64,000 bases of DNA from Glebionis coronaria (Eukaryota; Streptophyta; Magnoliopsida; Asterales; Asteraceae). The position numbers were made by a program, and so were the translations under genes. Below are positions 11,485 through 23,413 of this stretch, piece by piece (position 1 is the stretch's first letter; each line of letters opens with the position of its first letter). The stretch covers positions 504,316,792-504,380,791 of the forward strand of contig CM046882.1 of assembly GCA_025667525.1 (NCBI GenBank), in the 5' to 3' direction. The notes under the pieces are model-generated. The model was given only the letters and a program-made list of their open reading frames with translations, did not search any database and was not told the DNA's origin.

Positions 11485-11496
11485 GTATCAGAGCCA
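11485..11496 (+). other. Primer-binding site of chromovirus copy 2
   Basis: GTATCAGAGCCA starts directly after the LTR end. With the two LTR bases before it, it matches the initiator-Met-tRNA PBS TGGTATCAGAGC except at the first two positions. Confidence 0.8.
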
Positions 11497-11687
11497 AGGC
11501 TTCGACCTGTATGCTCACAAAACATGACCTGTTATTAGTGGGTAATCGCTATGGTCTTCCTAGAACTGACAGTTTGTTTTCATGCATTTATATCATGTAT
11601 CATTGTCGCAAGAATTTTGACTAAGTAATGGTTGGTACAGGACTGGCCATATTTAGTCGCATGTGCTTTTATCTATCATGTTGTTTT

Positions 11688-11760
11688 GATGAACCGACCC
11701 ATAGGCGTTCATCTTCGTCATGTCATTTTGTTTAGGTGGACCGACCCAAAGGCGTTCACC
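11688..11760 (+). repeat. Two leader hairpin repeats
   Basis: Copies at 11688-11713 and 11735-11760. Each is an inverted repeat, with arms GATGAAC/GTTCATC and GGTGGAC/GTTCACC around CGACCCAWAGGC. The reverse complement occurs four times in the leader of the nested minus-strand element (23204-23413), so it is a shared leader motif. Confidence 0.82.
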
Positions 11761-12652
11761 CAAACCCATGTTGTTTCATCATCATGCATTCATACACTGT
11801 TTTCATGTATAAAGTTTTTCTCATGATTTATTGCCATTTTTTTTCATGTATATATATTATGTTTTAATCAGTTTTATCATGCATTTTGTTTTATACTGTC
11901 AGATGGTTCTCACACGCGAGCAGGAACCACTCGATGCAGCAGTTCAAGCTGTGATGCAGGCCATGCTTCCTCAACTGAGGAATGAAATCAAGGCCAAGGT
12001 GCAAGCTGCCAACAATCAACACCAACACCAGCATCAGAATCCTCTTCCTCCTCCAGCTACACTGATCACATGGCTGGAGCGATTCAACAAGCAACGTCCT
12101 AGATCCTTCAAGAAGATTGATTGCCCCAATGGGGATGAGAGCTGGCTAGCTCATATCAAGAAGATTTTTGATGCAATGGGCTGCGACCCTGTCTTTAAGG
12201 CAAGGTTGGCCTGTTACAAGTTTGAAGGAGATGTGTTTGGATGGTGGAAGTCAGTGAAGTAGTCTGAGGGAGGCGACAATTGGGTGGCTGGCTTGACTTG
12301 GGCTCAGTTCACGAAGTTGGTTATGGGACAATTCTTCCCCAAGTCTGAGCAGGATAATTTGAAGAGGGAGTACCACAGGATTAGGCAGAGAGCTGGAGAG
12401 AACAACAATGAGTTCATGCACCGGTTTCTTCGTTTGGATGGTTTTCTTGGCACAACAGCAGGTACTGCTGAGGAGCAAGTGTACCATTTTCGCTGGGCTC
12501 TTCGTACATCGGTCGCCAATAACTTGGTGTGTGCTACCTTCAATACGGTGGCACAAGTAGCTCATGCAGCACGTAAGTTGGAGATACTGCAGGAGAGGGA
12601 TGAGTTTGGAGAGGCAGATAGACCTGAGAAGAGGTATATTCGTCACTCAGCG

Positions 12653-12722
12653 GTGATCATTTCAATTCATTCAGTACTATCCAAATATTTATATTTCTCT
12701 ATCAATTTCGTCTTTCAGGCAG
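12653..12722 (+). other. Intron-like interruption 1 in gag
   Basis: 70 bp, AT-rich, GTGATC at the left and TTTCAGGCAG at the right (two candidate AGs four bases apart). The left side ends on a complete codon and the right resumes with AAG ACT GGG in frame if the second AG is used. The nested element keeps TTTTCAGTCAG followed by AAGAGTGGG at the same place (minus strand, near 22198-22208). Confidence 0.6.
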
Positions 12723-12868
12723 AAGACTGGGGACCGGTCTCAACTGTCTACTCAGCAACAGCCTAGCCAGAACAAGGGTCACGGTCAAACCCAAGACCGT
12801 TCTGCTTCGAATAGGCGTGGCGGTAACGATAATTACCGTAACAACGCTAACAAATCCAACAGCAGCCG

Positions 12869-12943
12869 GTCCCTAAACTTACTCATTCCTTATGTTACAT
12901 GCTTATAATTCATAATTTTGACACTTCAGCATCTTCTGTTAAG
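12869..12943 (+). other. Intron-like interruption 2 in gag
   Basis: GTCCCT at the left; candidate AGs at 12928-12929 and 12942-12943. AT-rich, with no coding similarity. Neither AG keeps the expected frame, so either a one-base indel has occurred or this is not an intron. The nested relative does not obviously share it. Confidence 0.35.
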
Positions 12944-13007
12944 AATCATGGCAACAGAAGGGAGCAGGACCACAGAGGTTCACAGCCCAACCGTACATCT
13001 ATTACTG

Positions 13008-13083
13008 GTATCATGTCTTACGATTTTCTGCATTGTCTTGTTTGTACCTATAAACCATGTCTCGTGTATACTTTTCTGAACAG
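13008..13083 (+). other. Intron-like interruption 3 in gag
   Basis: 76 bp beginning GTATCATG and ending TTTTCTGAACAG, with no coding similarity. The left side stops one base into a codon and the right begins with two bases that complete it, so frame is preserved towards the zinc knuckle. Confidence 0.55.
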
Positions 13084-13330
13084 GCTCCCAGCCAGCAAGG
13101 GCACCTGTTGGAGGGTATACTAACCCTCTCTGCACTACCTACAACCGTAGGCACCCATGGCCATGTCGCCGCGATAGTGATGCTTGCTTCAAGTATGGCC
13201 AGCCAGGCCATCGCATGAAGGACTGCCGCAAGGGTGAGATAGAGGGCACATCTGGACATGTCGACTCCAAGCCATCTTCTACTACTGGACGGGTGTACAC
13301 GACCTCGCGTGATCAGGCCAACAAGTCAAA

Positions 13331-16325
13331 ATGTACCATCATTGGAATCTTGTATATGTATGGTCAAGCTGCATGCGTTTATTTGACACGGGTGCTACTC
13401 AATCGGTCATTTCTACTGCTTATGCCAAGAATGTTAGGATATCCCCTATGCCATTAGAGAATGTATTAAACATTTCCACGCCCTTAAGAGAATCTATACG
13501 CATAACACATAGGTACAAGAGTCTTCCCCTCGCTTTTGACGATAAGATTCGCCTAGTTGACGCACTTCCTTTGGACATGTGCGATTTTGACATGATATTA
13601 GGCATGGACTGGCTATCCAAACATCATGCCACCATTGACTGCCATTCATATCGGGTCATCTTCGGTTATGCACATTCACCAGAGTACATTCACAACGGTT
13701 CATACCCGGAAGGTCTGCACAAATAATTTCAACCTTACAAGCACGTGCATTACTATCACATGGTTGCGAGGGCTATCTAGCTACTGTTCATGATTTGGAG
13801 GCTGAATCTCCATCTATACAAAATCAACCGATCATGTCAGAATTCTCAGACGTGTTTCCAGAAGAACTTTCGGGCATACCACCTGCTTGTGAAGTAGAGT
13901 TTAATATTGAGCTCATCCTATGAGCTGAGCCAATTTCTAAGGCTCCTTATCGCATGGCTCCCATAGAGCTGAAGGAGTTAAAGGAACAACTGCAGGAAAT
14001 GTTGGAACGCGGTTTCGTCCGACCTAGTGTTTTTACATGGGGCGCACCAGTCTTATTTGTAAAGAAGAAGGACGGCAGTATGCGTCTTTGCATCGATTAC
14101 CGTGAGCTTAACAAGATCACCATCATGAATAGATATCCGTTACCACGCATTGACGATATGTTTGACCAACTCCAGGGGGCCAAACATTTCTCCAAGATTG
14201 ATCTGAGGTCGGGCTATCATCAGTTACGGGTTAAAGAGCAGGACATCGGCAAGACTGCTTTCCATACACGTTATAGGCACTGCGAATTTGTAGTTATGCC
14301 ATTTGGCCTTACCAATGCTCAAGCTGTTTTCATGGACTTGATGAACCGTATCTTTCATGAGTTTCTAGACAAGTTCGTCATTGTCTTTATTGACGATATT
14401 ATGATTTTCTCTAAGTCAAAGGAGGAACACGAAGACCATCTTCGTACCGTACTACAGATACTTCGCCAGAAGCAGTTGTATGCTAAATTCTCCAAATTTA
14501 AATTCTGGTTAGACAAGGTGGCGTTCCTAGGCCACAATGTATCAGCAGAAGGAATAACCATGGATCCAGCAAAGGTTGAGGCTATTACCAAGTGGCCAAG
14601 ACCGACATCAGCGACTGAAGTTTGTAGTTTCCTAGGCTTAGCTGGTTACTACCGTAGGTTCGTAGAGAACTTTTCCCGTTTAACACTACCATTGTCCAAA
14701 CTGATGCGGAAAGGGGAGAAATTCGTCTGGACTGAAGAATGAGAGAAGAGCTTTGAAGACCTAAAGCAGAGGCTGGTATCTGCACCGATTCTTACTCTCC
14801 CATCTGGTACATGTGGATTTCAAATCTACGTGATGCTTCAAGGAAGGGACTTGGCTGTGTTCTCATACAACATGGGAAAGTGGTTGCTTACGCATCACGA
14901 CAGCTTAAGCCTTATGAGGAGAACTACCCTACGCATGACTTGGAACTTGCAGCAGTCGTGTATGCACTGAAGATATGGAGGTACTACTTGTATGGCGAAT
15001 CATGTGATATCTTCACAGATCACAAGAGCCCGACATACATCTTCACTCAGCGTGAACTGAACATGAGTTAGGGAAGATGGTTAGAGTTGTTGATTATGAC
15101 ATTAATCTGTAGTATCATCCCAGCAAGGTGAATGTAGTAGCAGATGCCCTTAGTAGGAAGTCGGGTATGATCAACGACATCAAGATAGAGGAAGAGATTA
15201 TAAGAGACTTGGAGCAACTATACATTGAGATCATGGTACATGGACAACACGGTTACTGGGCTAATCTTAGAGTAGAACCTGAATTACTCTCTAGGATCAA
15301 GGAAGCTCAGAAGGATGATGGTGAAATTTGGGCAATCATTCAAAACTTAGAGCAGCAGACGAAGTTTCGATTAGATGACGACGGTATCTTATGGCAGGGC
15401 ACCAGACTTTGTGTTCCTGATGATCTTACACTCAGGGAAGCGTTATTAGCTGAAGCTCATAGCTCCCCATTCTCCTTTCATCCTGGTTCAACCAAGATGT
15501 ACCATGACATCAAGCAATACTTTTGGTGGAGTGGTATGAAACAGGATATTGCTACTTATGTCTCCAAATGTTTTACCTGCCAGTAAGCTAAGATCGAGCA
15601 TCAGGGGTCTAGTGGTCTACTACAACTGTTAGACATTCCAAAGTGGAAGTGGGACAAAATCACCATGGATTTTGTTACCGGTCTTCCGTAGACCAAGAGG
15701 AAGCATGATGTGATTTGGGTTATCGTTGATCGACTTACTAAGTCAGCTCATTTCTTATCGATCCACAAAGATGATCCGGTTAGCAACCTCGCTGACACTT
15801 ACAAGAAGGAGATCATGAGACTTCATGATGCTCCATCCAGTTCATCTCAGACAGAGATCCTCGGTTTACTTCACGATTTTTGAGAAATATGCAGAAAGCT
15901 TGGGGTACAAAACTTAAGCTTAGCACGGCTTTTCATCCTCAAACAGACAGACGGTCGTAGCGAACCATTCAGACATTGGAGGACATGCTTAGAGCATGTA
16001 CATTGGAGTGGACAGGATATTGGGATGATTATATCTGCCTGGTAGAGTTTGTATACAACAACAGTTGGCACGTCAGCATCAAGTGTCCACCGTTTGATAT
16101 GTTGTATGGCAGAAAGTGTCGCGCCCCAATCTGCTGGGATCAGGTTGGTGATCGAACACTTAAAGGACCGGAGATGATAGAGTTGACCAACGAGAAGGTC
16201 GTTGTAGCTAAGGCGAAATTACAGGAAGCTCGTGTACGTCAGAAGAGTTATGCCGACAAGCACCGTAGGGACTTACATTTCAACGTGGAAGATCATGTCA
16301 TTTTTAAGGTATCACCGGCACGTGG
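13331..16325 (+). pseudogene. Chromovirus pol copy 2: protease, RT, RNase H, integrase (to insertion point)
   Basis: Protease has LFDTGATQSVIS at about 13380-13415 and MILGMDWLSKHHATIDCH at about 13591-13644, and its frame ends at 13726. RT (13954-14742) contains [35 protein letters not shown] and the active site FIDD (14386-14397). TGA at 14740 and an indel near 14828 break into RNase H (to 15071). Stops at 15069 and 15110 match those of copy 1. The integrase zinc region (15128-15586) ends in CFTCQ, then a stop. In the core the catalytic Glu codon is TAG (15958-15960). The frame from 15976 runs into the nested LTR at 16326, so its last residues (to 16410) are not integrase. The chromodomain resumes at 26256. 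Confidence 0.88.
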
Positions 16326-18923
16326 TGTAACACCCCACTTGGATAAGTGGACCGTTACGTGTATTTATGGCGTGTCATCAAAGCATAAGGTAAATGTCCT
16401 AAAACATTAACTGACCATTAAGGAAATACCAGAATCAAACATCAGTAATCCAAACATAAGCTCAAAACATAAAAAGTAAATACTAAAGGAAAGGACTAAA
16501 CAATTTCCAAATAAGCAGAATAATGCAAGAAGTTCATAAAGTAAGAAGTCTGGATAGCTTCCATCCAATGCACATGATCTCAGAATCCTAAGAGCGTCCT
16601 GGTGTACCTGCCGTTAGAACATGAAAAGAACTACGACTGAGCATAACGCCCAGTGAACGGATATAAAGCATGATAAGAAATACTGAAATGAAGCAGATGA
16701 TAAAATACTGAAGCTGTAAGACTGATAAGTAAAGTTGAAGCGGAAATCTGTGTATAATCTGAAAAGTCTGATTTATAAATAATAAAGCTGAACAGTTATC
16801 TATTAAATTTGAAAACATGCATTTACTGTATTTTAACTACCAAGAGCTTATATAGGTCATGTGATGTAACAACTACTGCATGAATAATTGGAGGGGTGAC
16901 CTCGTCATGCTGTAGAGGGGTGACCTCTAAATAATGTGTTGGGTGGAGGGATCATCTCCAATGTAAAGGATCCAAAGCACACATCACATTCACCTGATAA
17001 CTGTAAATGATAGCCTAGGATGCATCCATACGCCCCACTAATAATACTGATAAAATGGCCAAGCTGAGCTGAATGGGACGCTGCAGGATATCACTCTCCT
17101 ACAGGTGAGTCATGACACCGGTGCCTCAAGTGTCATGGTTACAGTACCTTTGTAACTAGTACAACTAACTTGTCATGCTTGTATATAAGGCTCAGGCAAT
17201 ATCTTAGTTATTTAAATAATTTCTGATAATTTATAACATATACTGGGGAAAACATTTGGCTGCAAACAGGGAATCCTAATCATGCATAGGAAAGGAAGTC
17301 CTTACGGAAGGACGGGAAATCCATACCTCGTGTCCAGTAATGGAATAAGAACGAAATCTGATAGATCTACTCCGACTTCACGGATACTACATAAATAAGG
17401 GACGTAAATGAGTTGTCTGATATCTGTTTAGTTTACTGATTTTTAACTGTTCTCAGTTTGATTTATTTATACTTGTAGTACTGTTTGTATATAAACTGCT
17501 AATGTCACACTATTCGATATATACTGATTAAAATAATTCCTGTATACCAGAATACTTTATAATGTGCAAATTTTGTTATAATTATTAGTACTAGGAATAG
17601 TAATCTGATATAATTAGAAAGTTTATAAATTCGTTTCTTTGAAAATATTAATTAAATCACACGTTTTCAAAATAATTAAAAGGTAAAACAATATCGATTT
17701 AATTTTACAGATTAAATTAATAAAATTTAACAATTTAATTAATCTATTTATAAAAAATCCTATAACATGATTTAATTAATATAAGTATTTTATCGCGTTT
17801 ACAGATACTAGTTATCCCGAAAACCCGTGCTACAATCTTCCCCAAGACACCCATGTCTCGGGTTAACCAAACCGATCCCAACAGCCCCCGGCAGTGGTTC
17901 GTTCGCTGCTGGTCCACCACAGTAGCCACTGGCTTAAGCCGACAGCCACTGTCCTCTTGCGGTTCACACTGTTTTTGGCTATTTTCTACCCATTGTTAAT
18001 GCAGTAGTTCCCACTGCTAATGCAGTGGTTCCCACTGCTTCAAACAAACACCCCCTGATGAGTTAATCCCAAACACACCCCTGCTAAGTTAATCCCAAAC
18101 ATCCCCCTGCTGCGTCTTTTACCCACTATTTTTATTAAACAAACCCCGTGGTGGGTTTATACTGCTGCCGACACAACACCAAACCAAACCACCCCTTGTG
18201 GGTCACGGCTGGCCCAAGCAGCAACCACACCGAGACCTTGATGGTCTCGGTTTTCGTAAACCCCAAACAAACCCCTCATTTTCTGATTAGATCATGTTTA
18301 ATATTATGAACGTTGTGTGTTCTTGTTGTGATAAATCAAGAATTCGTGATGTTAAGATAGAGGAAAACAATAAGGAATACCGTTATAAGATTCATGAGTA
18401 ACCACAACACAAACCCTCGAATCCAGGCCAAGAAAGTCTCGATCTCCTTTTTCTTGTTGTCTTTTTCTGTCGGTATCCACAAAGAACTCAAACCTAGTTC
18501 TTTTTTTGTTACTGATCGTGAGAAAGGAAAAGGGTTTACCCCGTTTGTTTGTCTTTGTGAAATGGGTCGGGCCCTATAGTCCACTTCTTTCTTTGTTTAT
18601 TAAACCAAACCGCCATCCTTAAATATATAAGTTTTCCGTTTGATTTTTCGACACTTATAGATTATCATCATACGTATTTATATTTCTCGTGTTTTAATTT
18701 TCTGAAACGTAATACCCTTTTCTGTCCTCACAATTATTTTTTGAATAATTAGTTATTGTAATAATAATTACGTGATATGTACGTAATATTTTTCTGGTAC
18801 TTAATAATTAATTATTGTAAAACTTAAATGAGGCTGAGATTACTTGTAATTAATGATTAACGTTTAATTAAAGCTGAGACTACGCATATTTAATATACGA
18901 AGATTTTAAATACGGGTTTTACA
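16326..18923 (-). repeat. Left LTR (3' LTR) of the nested element
   Basis: 2,598 bp, alignable with 23650-26255 throughout by eye, with a few per cent substitutions and small indels. It contains hairpins at 18011-18028 (CCACTGC/GCAGTGG, loop TAAT) and 18229-18251 (ACCGAGACC/GGTCTCGGT, loop TTGAT). Confidence 0.9.
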
Positions 18924-19097
18924 ATTCTTCCCATCTAAAAAAATAATTTGTCCTCGAATTAAGGGTACGATTATGCTGCGATTTTACAATTCTCCCTCTC
19001 TAAAAAAGATAATTCGTCCTCGAATTAAGGGTACGATTATGCTGCGGTTTCACAATTCTCCCTCTCTAAAAAGAAAATTCGTCCTCGAATTATGGGT
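18921..19097 (-). repeat. Triplicated PPT/LTR-edge segment
   Basis: Three tandem units of 65-66 bp starting at 18921, 18986 and 19052. Read on the minus strand each has ATTCGAGGACGAATT, a purine run (AGAGAGGGAG in two units), then TTGTAAAAT or TTGTGAAAC, the first bases of the LTR. The PPT and the first LTR bases have thus been repeated. The first unit is the true boundary. Confidence 0.8.
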
Positions 19098-19294
19098 AAT
19101 AAGCTGGTGAAGTTATAAAAGCTGAAAGGACATATATGCTGAAAGAGCATGAAGGCTGAAAAGACGTATAAGCTGAAGGACCATTTGTCCTTGATTTAGA
19201 ACATGATGCTGCTGAAAGGGTAAAAACGTGACATGACTGAAGTGAACATGGAACGTGACATGACTGAAAGAACTTAATTGGATTTATTGAAGGA

Positions 19295-19380
19295 AAAGGG
19301 ATGAGAGGTCCGTATGGACTCCTCCGTTTCGAGTGGCTTCCCGCTCGAAACGATTCCTTCAAAGGTCTAAACATAATGAA
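19295..19380 (-). pseudogene. Chromodomain remnant of the nested element
   Basis: The minus strand reads FEREATRNGG and similar, lining up with TEREATWETEES of the host chromovirus chromodomain (26570-26610). This places the end of pol and confirms the orientation. Confidence 0.6.
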
Positions 19381-19574
19381 AATCTTGGTCCTGATGACCC
19401 TGCCTGATGATGCTGAATAGTTTCTGGTTCCATACTTAAGATGGATTTCTGAATCTGATCGAATGAGCAAGATATAACATATAAGATACGTGAAAACAAT
19501 AAGTACAATTAACCTGAAAATATTCATTTTATATCTCTAGGCAAAGCTGATGGGAACATATTGAGGCTAACTAC

Positions 19575-20060
19575 GTAAACAATTGTAAACGTGCTACGTG
19601 ATCAATTGTGAACGTGGTTCGCGATCATATGATGAATGCTGGCATGGAATATATCGTGAACGTGATACGTGAACATACTGTAAACGTGATACGTGAAATA
19701 TTTCATGATCGTAGTACATGGGCGTATCATGAACGTATGCTGACTGAGGACAAAATGCCAAACGATACGGCCTGAGACGTGAAACGTCTGCCTGGGTATG
19801 GAAGAGTTGTGCTAAACTTGAGTCTGGTTTCTTAAGCTTTCTGAAACCCTATTCAGTAACAAGGTGTGAAACATTTATCGTAAGATGGAACACGAACGTG
19901 AACAATGTCACGAACGCGAACGTGAACTTAAATCATGAGATAGCACAAAATATGGACTGAAATAACATCATAATGTGAATGTGAGATGTAAACGTGAAGG
20001 TGAACATGAATGTGAACGTACACGTGATCGTGAACATAAACGTGATTGTGATTCGCGAAT
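19575..20060. repeat. CGTGAAC-rich cryptic repeat
   Basis: Many irregular copies of GTGAACGTGATACGTGAA and shorter CGTGAA/CGTGAT words. There is no fixed period. Similar CACGAACATGA words occur at the start of the chromovirus LTRs (8600-8790, 26890-27060). Confidence 0.6.
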
Positions 20061-20523
20061 GTGAATTTCTATCTGATATGATCGTTGATGGAAACCCTGA
20101 AATCGTACGATCTATTGTTGAATCTCCTGTAGGTCTGCTACTACGTAATCATTTCGGATGAAAGAAGACGTGTAGGCTGGGTGAACTGGTCGACAATGAA
20201 TTGGATAGGATCAAGCTTTTCTGAGTCTGTGGTAATTGATAATAACTTCCATGGAATCCTGTCTCATTTCTGTTCAGAATTTCTAATGGTTGTAATAGCT
20301 CACTAGCATGACGGCGTTCTATCTTGAACCTGCTGGCCTATCAGGCATTAAGATATGAACTTAGCTGCATATATATGTTATACTGCCTCTATCAAATCCT
20401 GTCTGGGATTTATGGCAAATTCTTTCGGAGTCTGGATGAGTAGTCATGGGAGAACTATGAGTTTCGGTAATTTAGAACTCTCTGTGATAGTGATAATTAT
20501 CAACAATTTTTCTGTGGTGGTAG

Positions 20524-20721
20524 TCAACTAAATTCTAGAAAACTTCGCACTTTAGTCACAGACGTCAGTCTTGACAATCTGGTGATGGCCTTCACCTTCG
20601 CAGGATTGTCTGAAATTCTTCCTGTTGAAATAGGGTGGCTCAGAAATGCCACCTTGTTCAATTGGTATTTACATTTGGGAAGCTGCTTATATAATTTTCT
20701 CCTATCGGAGATTCTGTACAA
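20524..20721 (-). pseudogene. RT fragment of the nested element
   Basis: A 65-codon stretch with QLNKVAFLSHPIS and VRSFLEFS, which aligns with [13 protein letters not shown] and [11 protein letters not shown] of the host chromovirus RT (about 14500-14650). Isolated by frameshifts on both sides. Confidence 0.75.
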
Positions 20722-23203
20722 CTGTGAGAAGATGATTCTCTTGTACTCCTCTAGAATTTAGCAGATCAGAATGTTATCAATGAATATACAAACGATTTTG
20801 TCTGAGAAGTCATGAAAAAATTTAATTCATAAATTTCATACTATAGCTGGAGCATTAGGGAGCTCAAAAGTATAAGCTAAAATTTTAGAGAGACTATAAT
20901 GTGTGCAACAGCAGTCTGGAAAACATCATGTTCTTTCTATCACAACTGATGGTAGCATGATCGTGAATTGTATTGTAAAAATGTTTGAGACCTCATAGCA
21001 GATCAAATAAACCTTCTATACGTGGGATGAACATTGATTATGAATGGTGTTCTTGTAAATTTTTCTGTGGTCGATACATGATCTCATGTTACCGGCCTTC
21101 TTCCTAATAAACCGAAAACAGTGCACCTCCTGGTGGTGCGATAGGGCGAATAAAGCCTTGTTCTGGTAAATCTTACAGCAAATGCTGCAACTCTTTTAAC
21201 TCAGCTGAAACCCCGTAATAAAGAGTTTTGAAAATAGGTGTTGTCCTGAAACAAGCTCGATGTTAAATTATGTCTCGTGGTTAGGAAGGAATTTCTGGAA
21301 AAACCTCCTGGAATTACATCTGGAAACTCTAGAATAATCTGCTGATCATGAATTTAAGGAACTTCAGAAGTGAATTTATAACTGGTAGCTAAATGTCTTC
21401 ATAGCTATGGACTGATAAGTCACGCGCTTGTAAGGCAGAAATAATTTATACTGATTTTTCTGGCAGAAAGAATAATAAATATATTTGGGATTTAGTAAGA
21501 CGGATTTCGTCATTAACTGAAAGGAAAAAGTTTAATAATTAATATGGGTGATACTGTGGAGTCTTTTCTGGCTAGGAGGTAGATAATACCTGATTTAAGA
21601 TAAAGTTGACATAGGAATACGTGAAGTAAACATGGCGATTTTCACTGAACGTATTCGTCTGTAACTCCACCGAATGAATACCGCGTGTCTAACCTGAATA
21701 ATACTCCGGTGGTGATAACTAAATTGTATTGGTCTGATTTATGCGTGGCATAACAGAACGGGTATACCCCCTTGGAGGGTACTCTGAATTTCTGAGGACC
21801 TGGTTTAGAAGGCATACTGGTGTTATGAATCTGACTCGTACTTTGAGAAGATATTCGTATGACGTGTATTATGACTGGTGTCCTGACATGTGTCTTCCGA
21901 AAAGATACATGAGACCTGTGTCTTGACTGTTGTCTGGACAAGTATTTTTAGTAGGTGACTCTGAAAAAGGTTAAGAGTTTCTGGTAACTGTTAGGGTTGG
22001 CGGACCGGTTAGACTGCTGACCTCTGTATTTCTGGTCATGTCCGTTCTGGAGTTATGATGGTTACTTATTGATTAATTATTAGCACGGTGGTTGTCACTA
22101 CTGCTTTGTCTGTAAATGTTATGACGGTCATTATCATGACCGTGATTCATGTAACTATTTCTGCTGAGTGGCCGGCTGGGTACCGGTTCCCACTCTTCTG
22201 ACTGAAAATATAGTTGTGTGATGTATGATATCTTAACTGAGGAAGTAAAAGCATGAAATGTATGGTAGCGTCTGATGGTTGAAGTATATTATTGTGAGGA
22301 ATTTCAAATTTATAATTTTCGTCCTTGTTCTGAAGAGTCTTCATAGTATAAACAACAATCAGCATCTTTAGAAATCTCCAAAGCACCAGCAGCATCAGCA
22401 TTCGTGAGGTATTCGAAGTGTTAGCAGCATCGGTATCTGGTAAAATCTTCAATTTACGAGCCGTATCAGCATCTGGTAAAATATCAGCGAGTGGAAACGC
22501 CTGAGATGATTGAGGATCGATTAACAATACACATGTAGTAAGGTACATGGAGTACCCCTGGAATGTTGTACATGTAGTACATATGAAAGTTTGCTGATAT
22601 GATCAATACTAATGTCAATTATTTGACATGATCAAAGGAAACAAATCGATTTAACTGGTTAGCAACTGAACTGAAACCGTGAACATGATAGGCTGATAAT
22701 TTCTGCGTAGACTTAATGCTGGTTGTATAAAGGCTGAAAAGTATGATTAAACGAAGTTTCATCAATGTCGGTATGAAGACATGATTGATGAAGACCAGAA
22801 CATGATTTATCATGAAATAGGATTTTTCTGTAACCCTTCCGTATCTTAGCATGAAAACATCATCACCTTGCTGAAAACATAATCCTCATAAGGAGACATG
22901 AACTTAATCAGCATGAAAACGACATCCACGTGAGGGTATGAAAACTTTATTGTTACAAAGAACATAAAAGTATAGTCAACTGAGGTTTAACATCAACTGA
23001 TGTGGATGTCTATGGTTCAATCCACAAAATTCAAAGGAGAAAGCATGTGACTGAGTATGGGTGATTCTGGTTCGATCCATAATGGTCAAAATTTTATGAG
23101 AACTGTCATGTATAGAAATTTAAAATCTGGGACTAAATATAGATGGCTGTAGTCCAAACCATACTAGTCAAAACTTTCAATGAAACATCGTGATATGAAC
23201 AAA

Positions 23204-23413
23204 GGTGAACGCTTTTGGGTAGGTTCACAAAACAACTATCGTCTGAAAACGTAAAATTTGACCCGAATAATGGTGAACGTTTATGGGTCGGTTCACCAAG
23301 TAATATTCAACTAAAAACATGAATCTGCCATGAGTAAGGATGAACGCCTATGAGTCGGTTCACCAATACAAAATCTGAACGGGCCAGGGTGAACGCCTAT
23401 GGGTCGGTTCACC
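23204..23413 (-). repeat. Four leader hairpin repeats in the nested element
   Basis: Copies at 23204-23228, 23272-23297, 23338-23364 and 23388-23413, each with GGTGAAC (or GATGAAC) and GTTCACC arms around a GCCTATGGGTCG-type core. Weaker relatives may lie at 22990-23170. The motif lies 220-450 bp from the PBS. The same motif in reverse complement is in the leader of the host chromovirus (11688-11760). Confidence 0.85.

Larger units (their letters stand above)
11903..13330 (+). pseudogene. Chromovirus gag, with intron-like interruptions
   Basis: The ATG at 11903 opens MVLTREQEPLDAAVQ; the upstream extension (from 11831) is leader sequence. A retrotransposon gag domain spans about 12070-12620 (W-FNKQRPRSF; FEGDVFGWW; WAQFTKLVMGQFFP; HRFLRL). 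One in-frame TAG lies at 12260-12262. After 12652 the frame is cut by three short AT-rich segments with GT-AG ends (12653-12722, 12869 to 12929 or 12943, 13018-region at 13008-13083). Beyond them come an Asn/Arg-rich basic stretch and a zinc knuckle, CFKYGQPGHRMKDC at about 13187-13228, in which the second Cys is Tyr. Gag would form the virus-like particle and bind RNA. The first and third interruptions preserve frame when removed; the second does not. Confidence 0.78.

Noticed and set aside
16326..16410. C-terminal extension of chromovirus integrase
   Set aside because: This reading is the start of the nested LTR; the same residues appear at 23650-23734.
22147..22548. 133-codon minus-strand frame as a host gene
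   Set aside because: Its parts match gag remnants of the nested element (ARKLKIL, QKSGNR); the rest is leader and intron-like sequence.
23204..23413. CRISPR-like array of spaced repeats
   Set aside because: Repeats are uneven, each is itself a hairpin, spacing varies, and the context is a plant retrotransposon leader.
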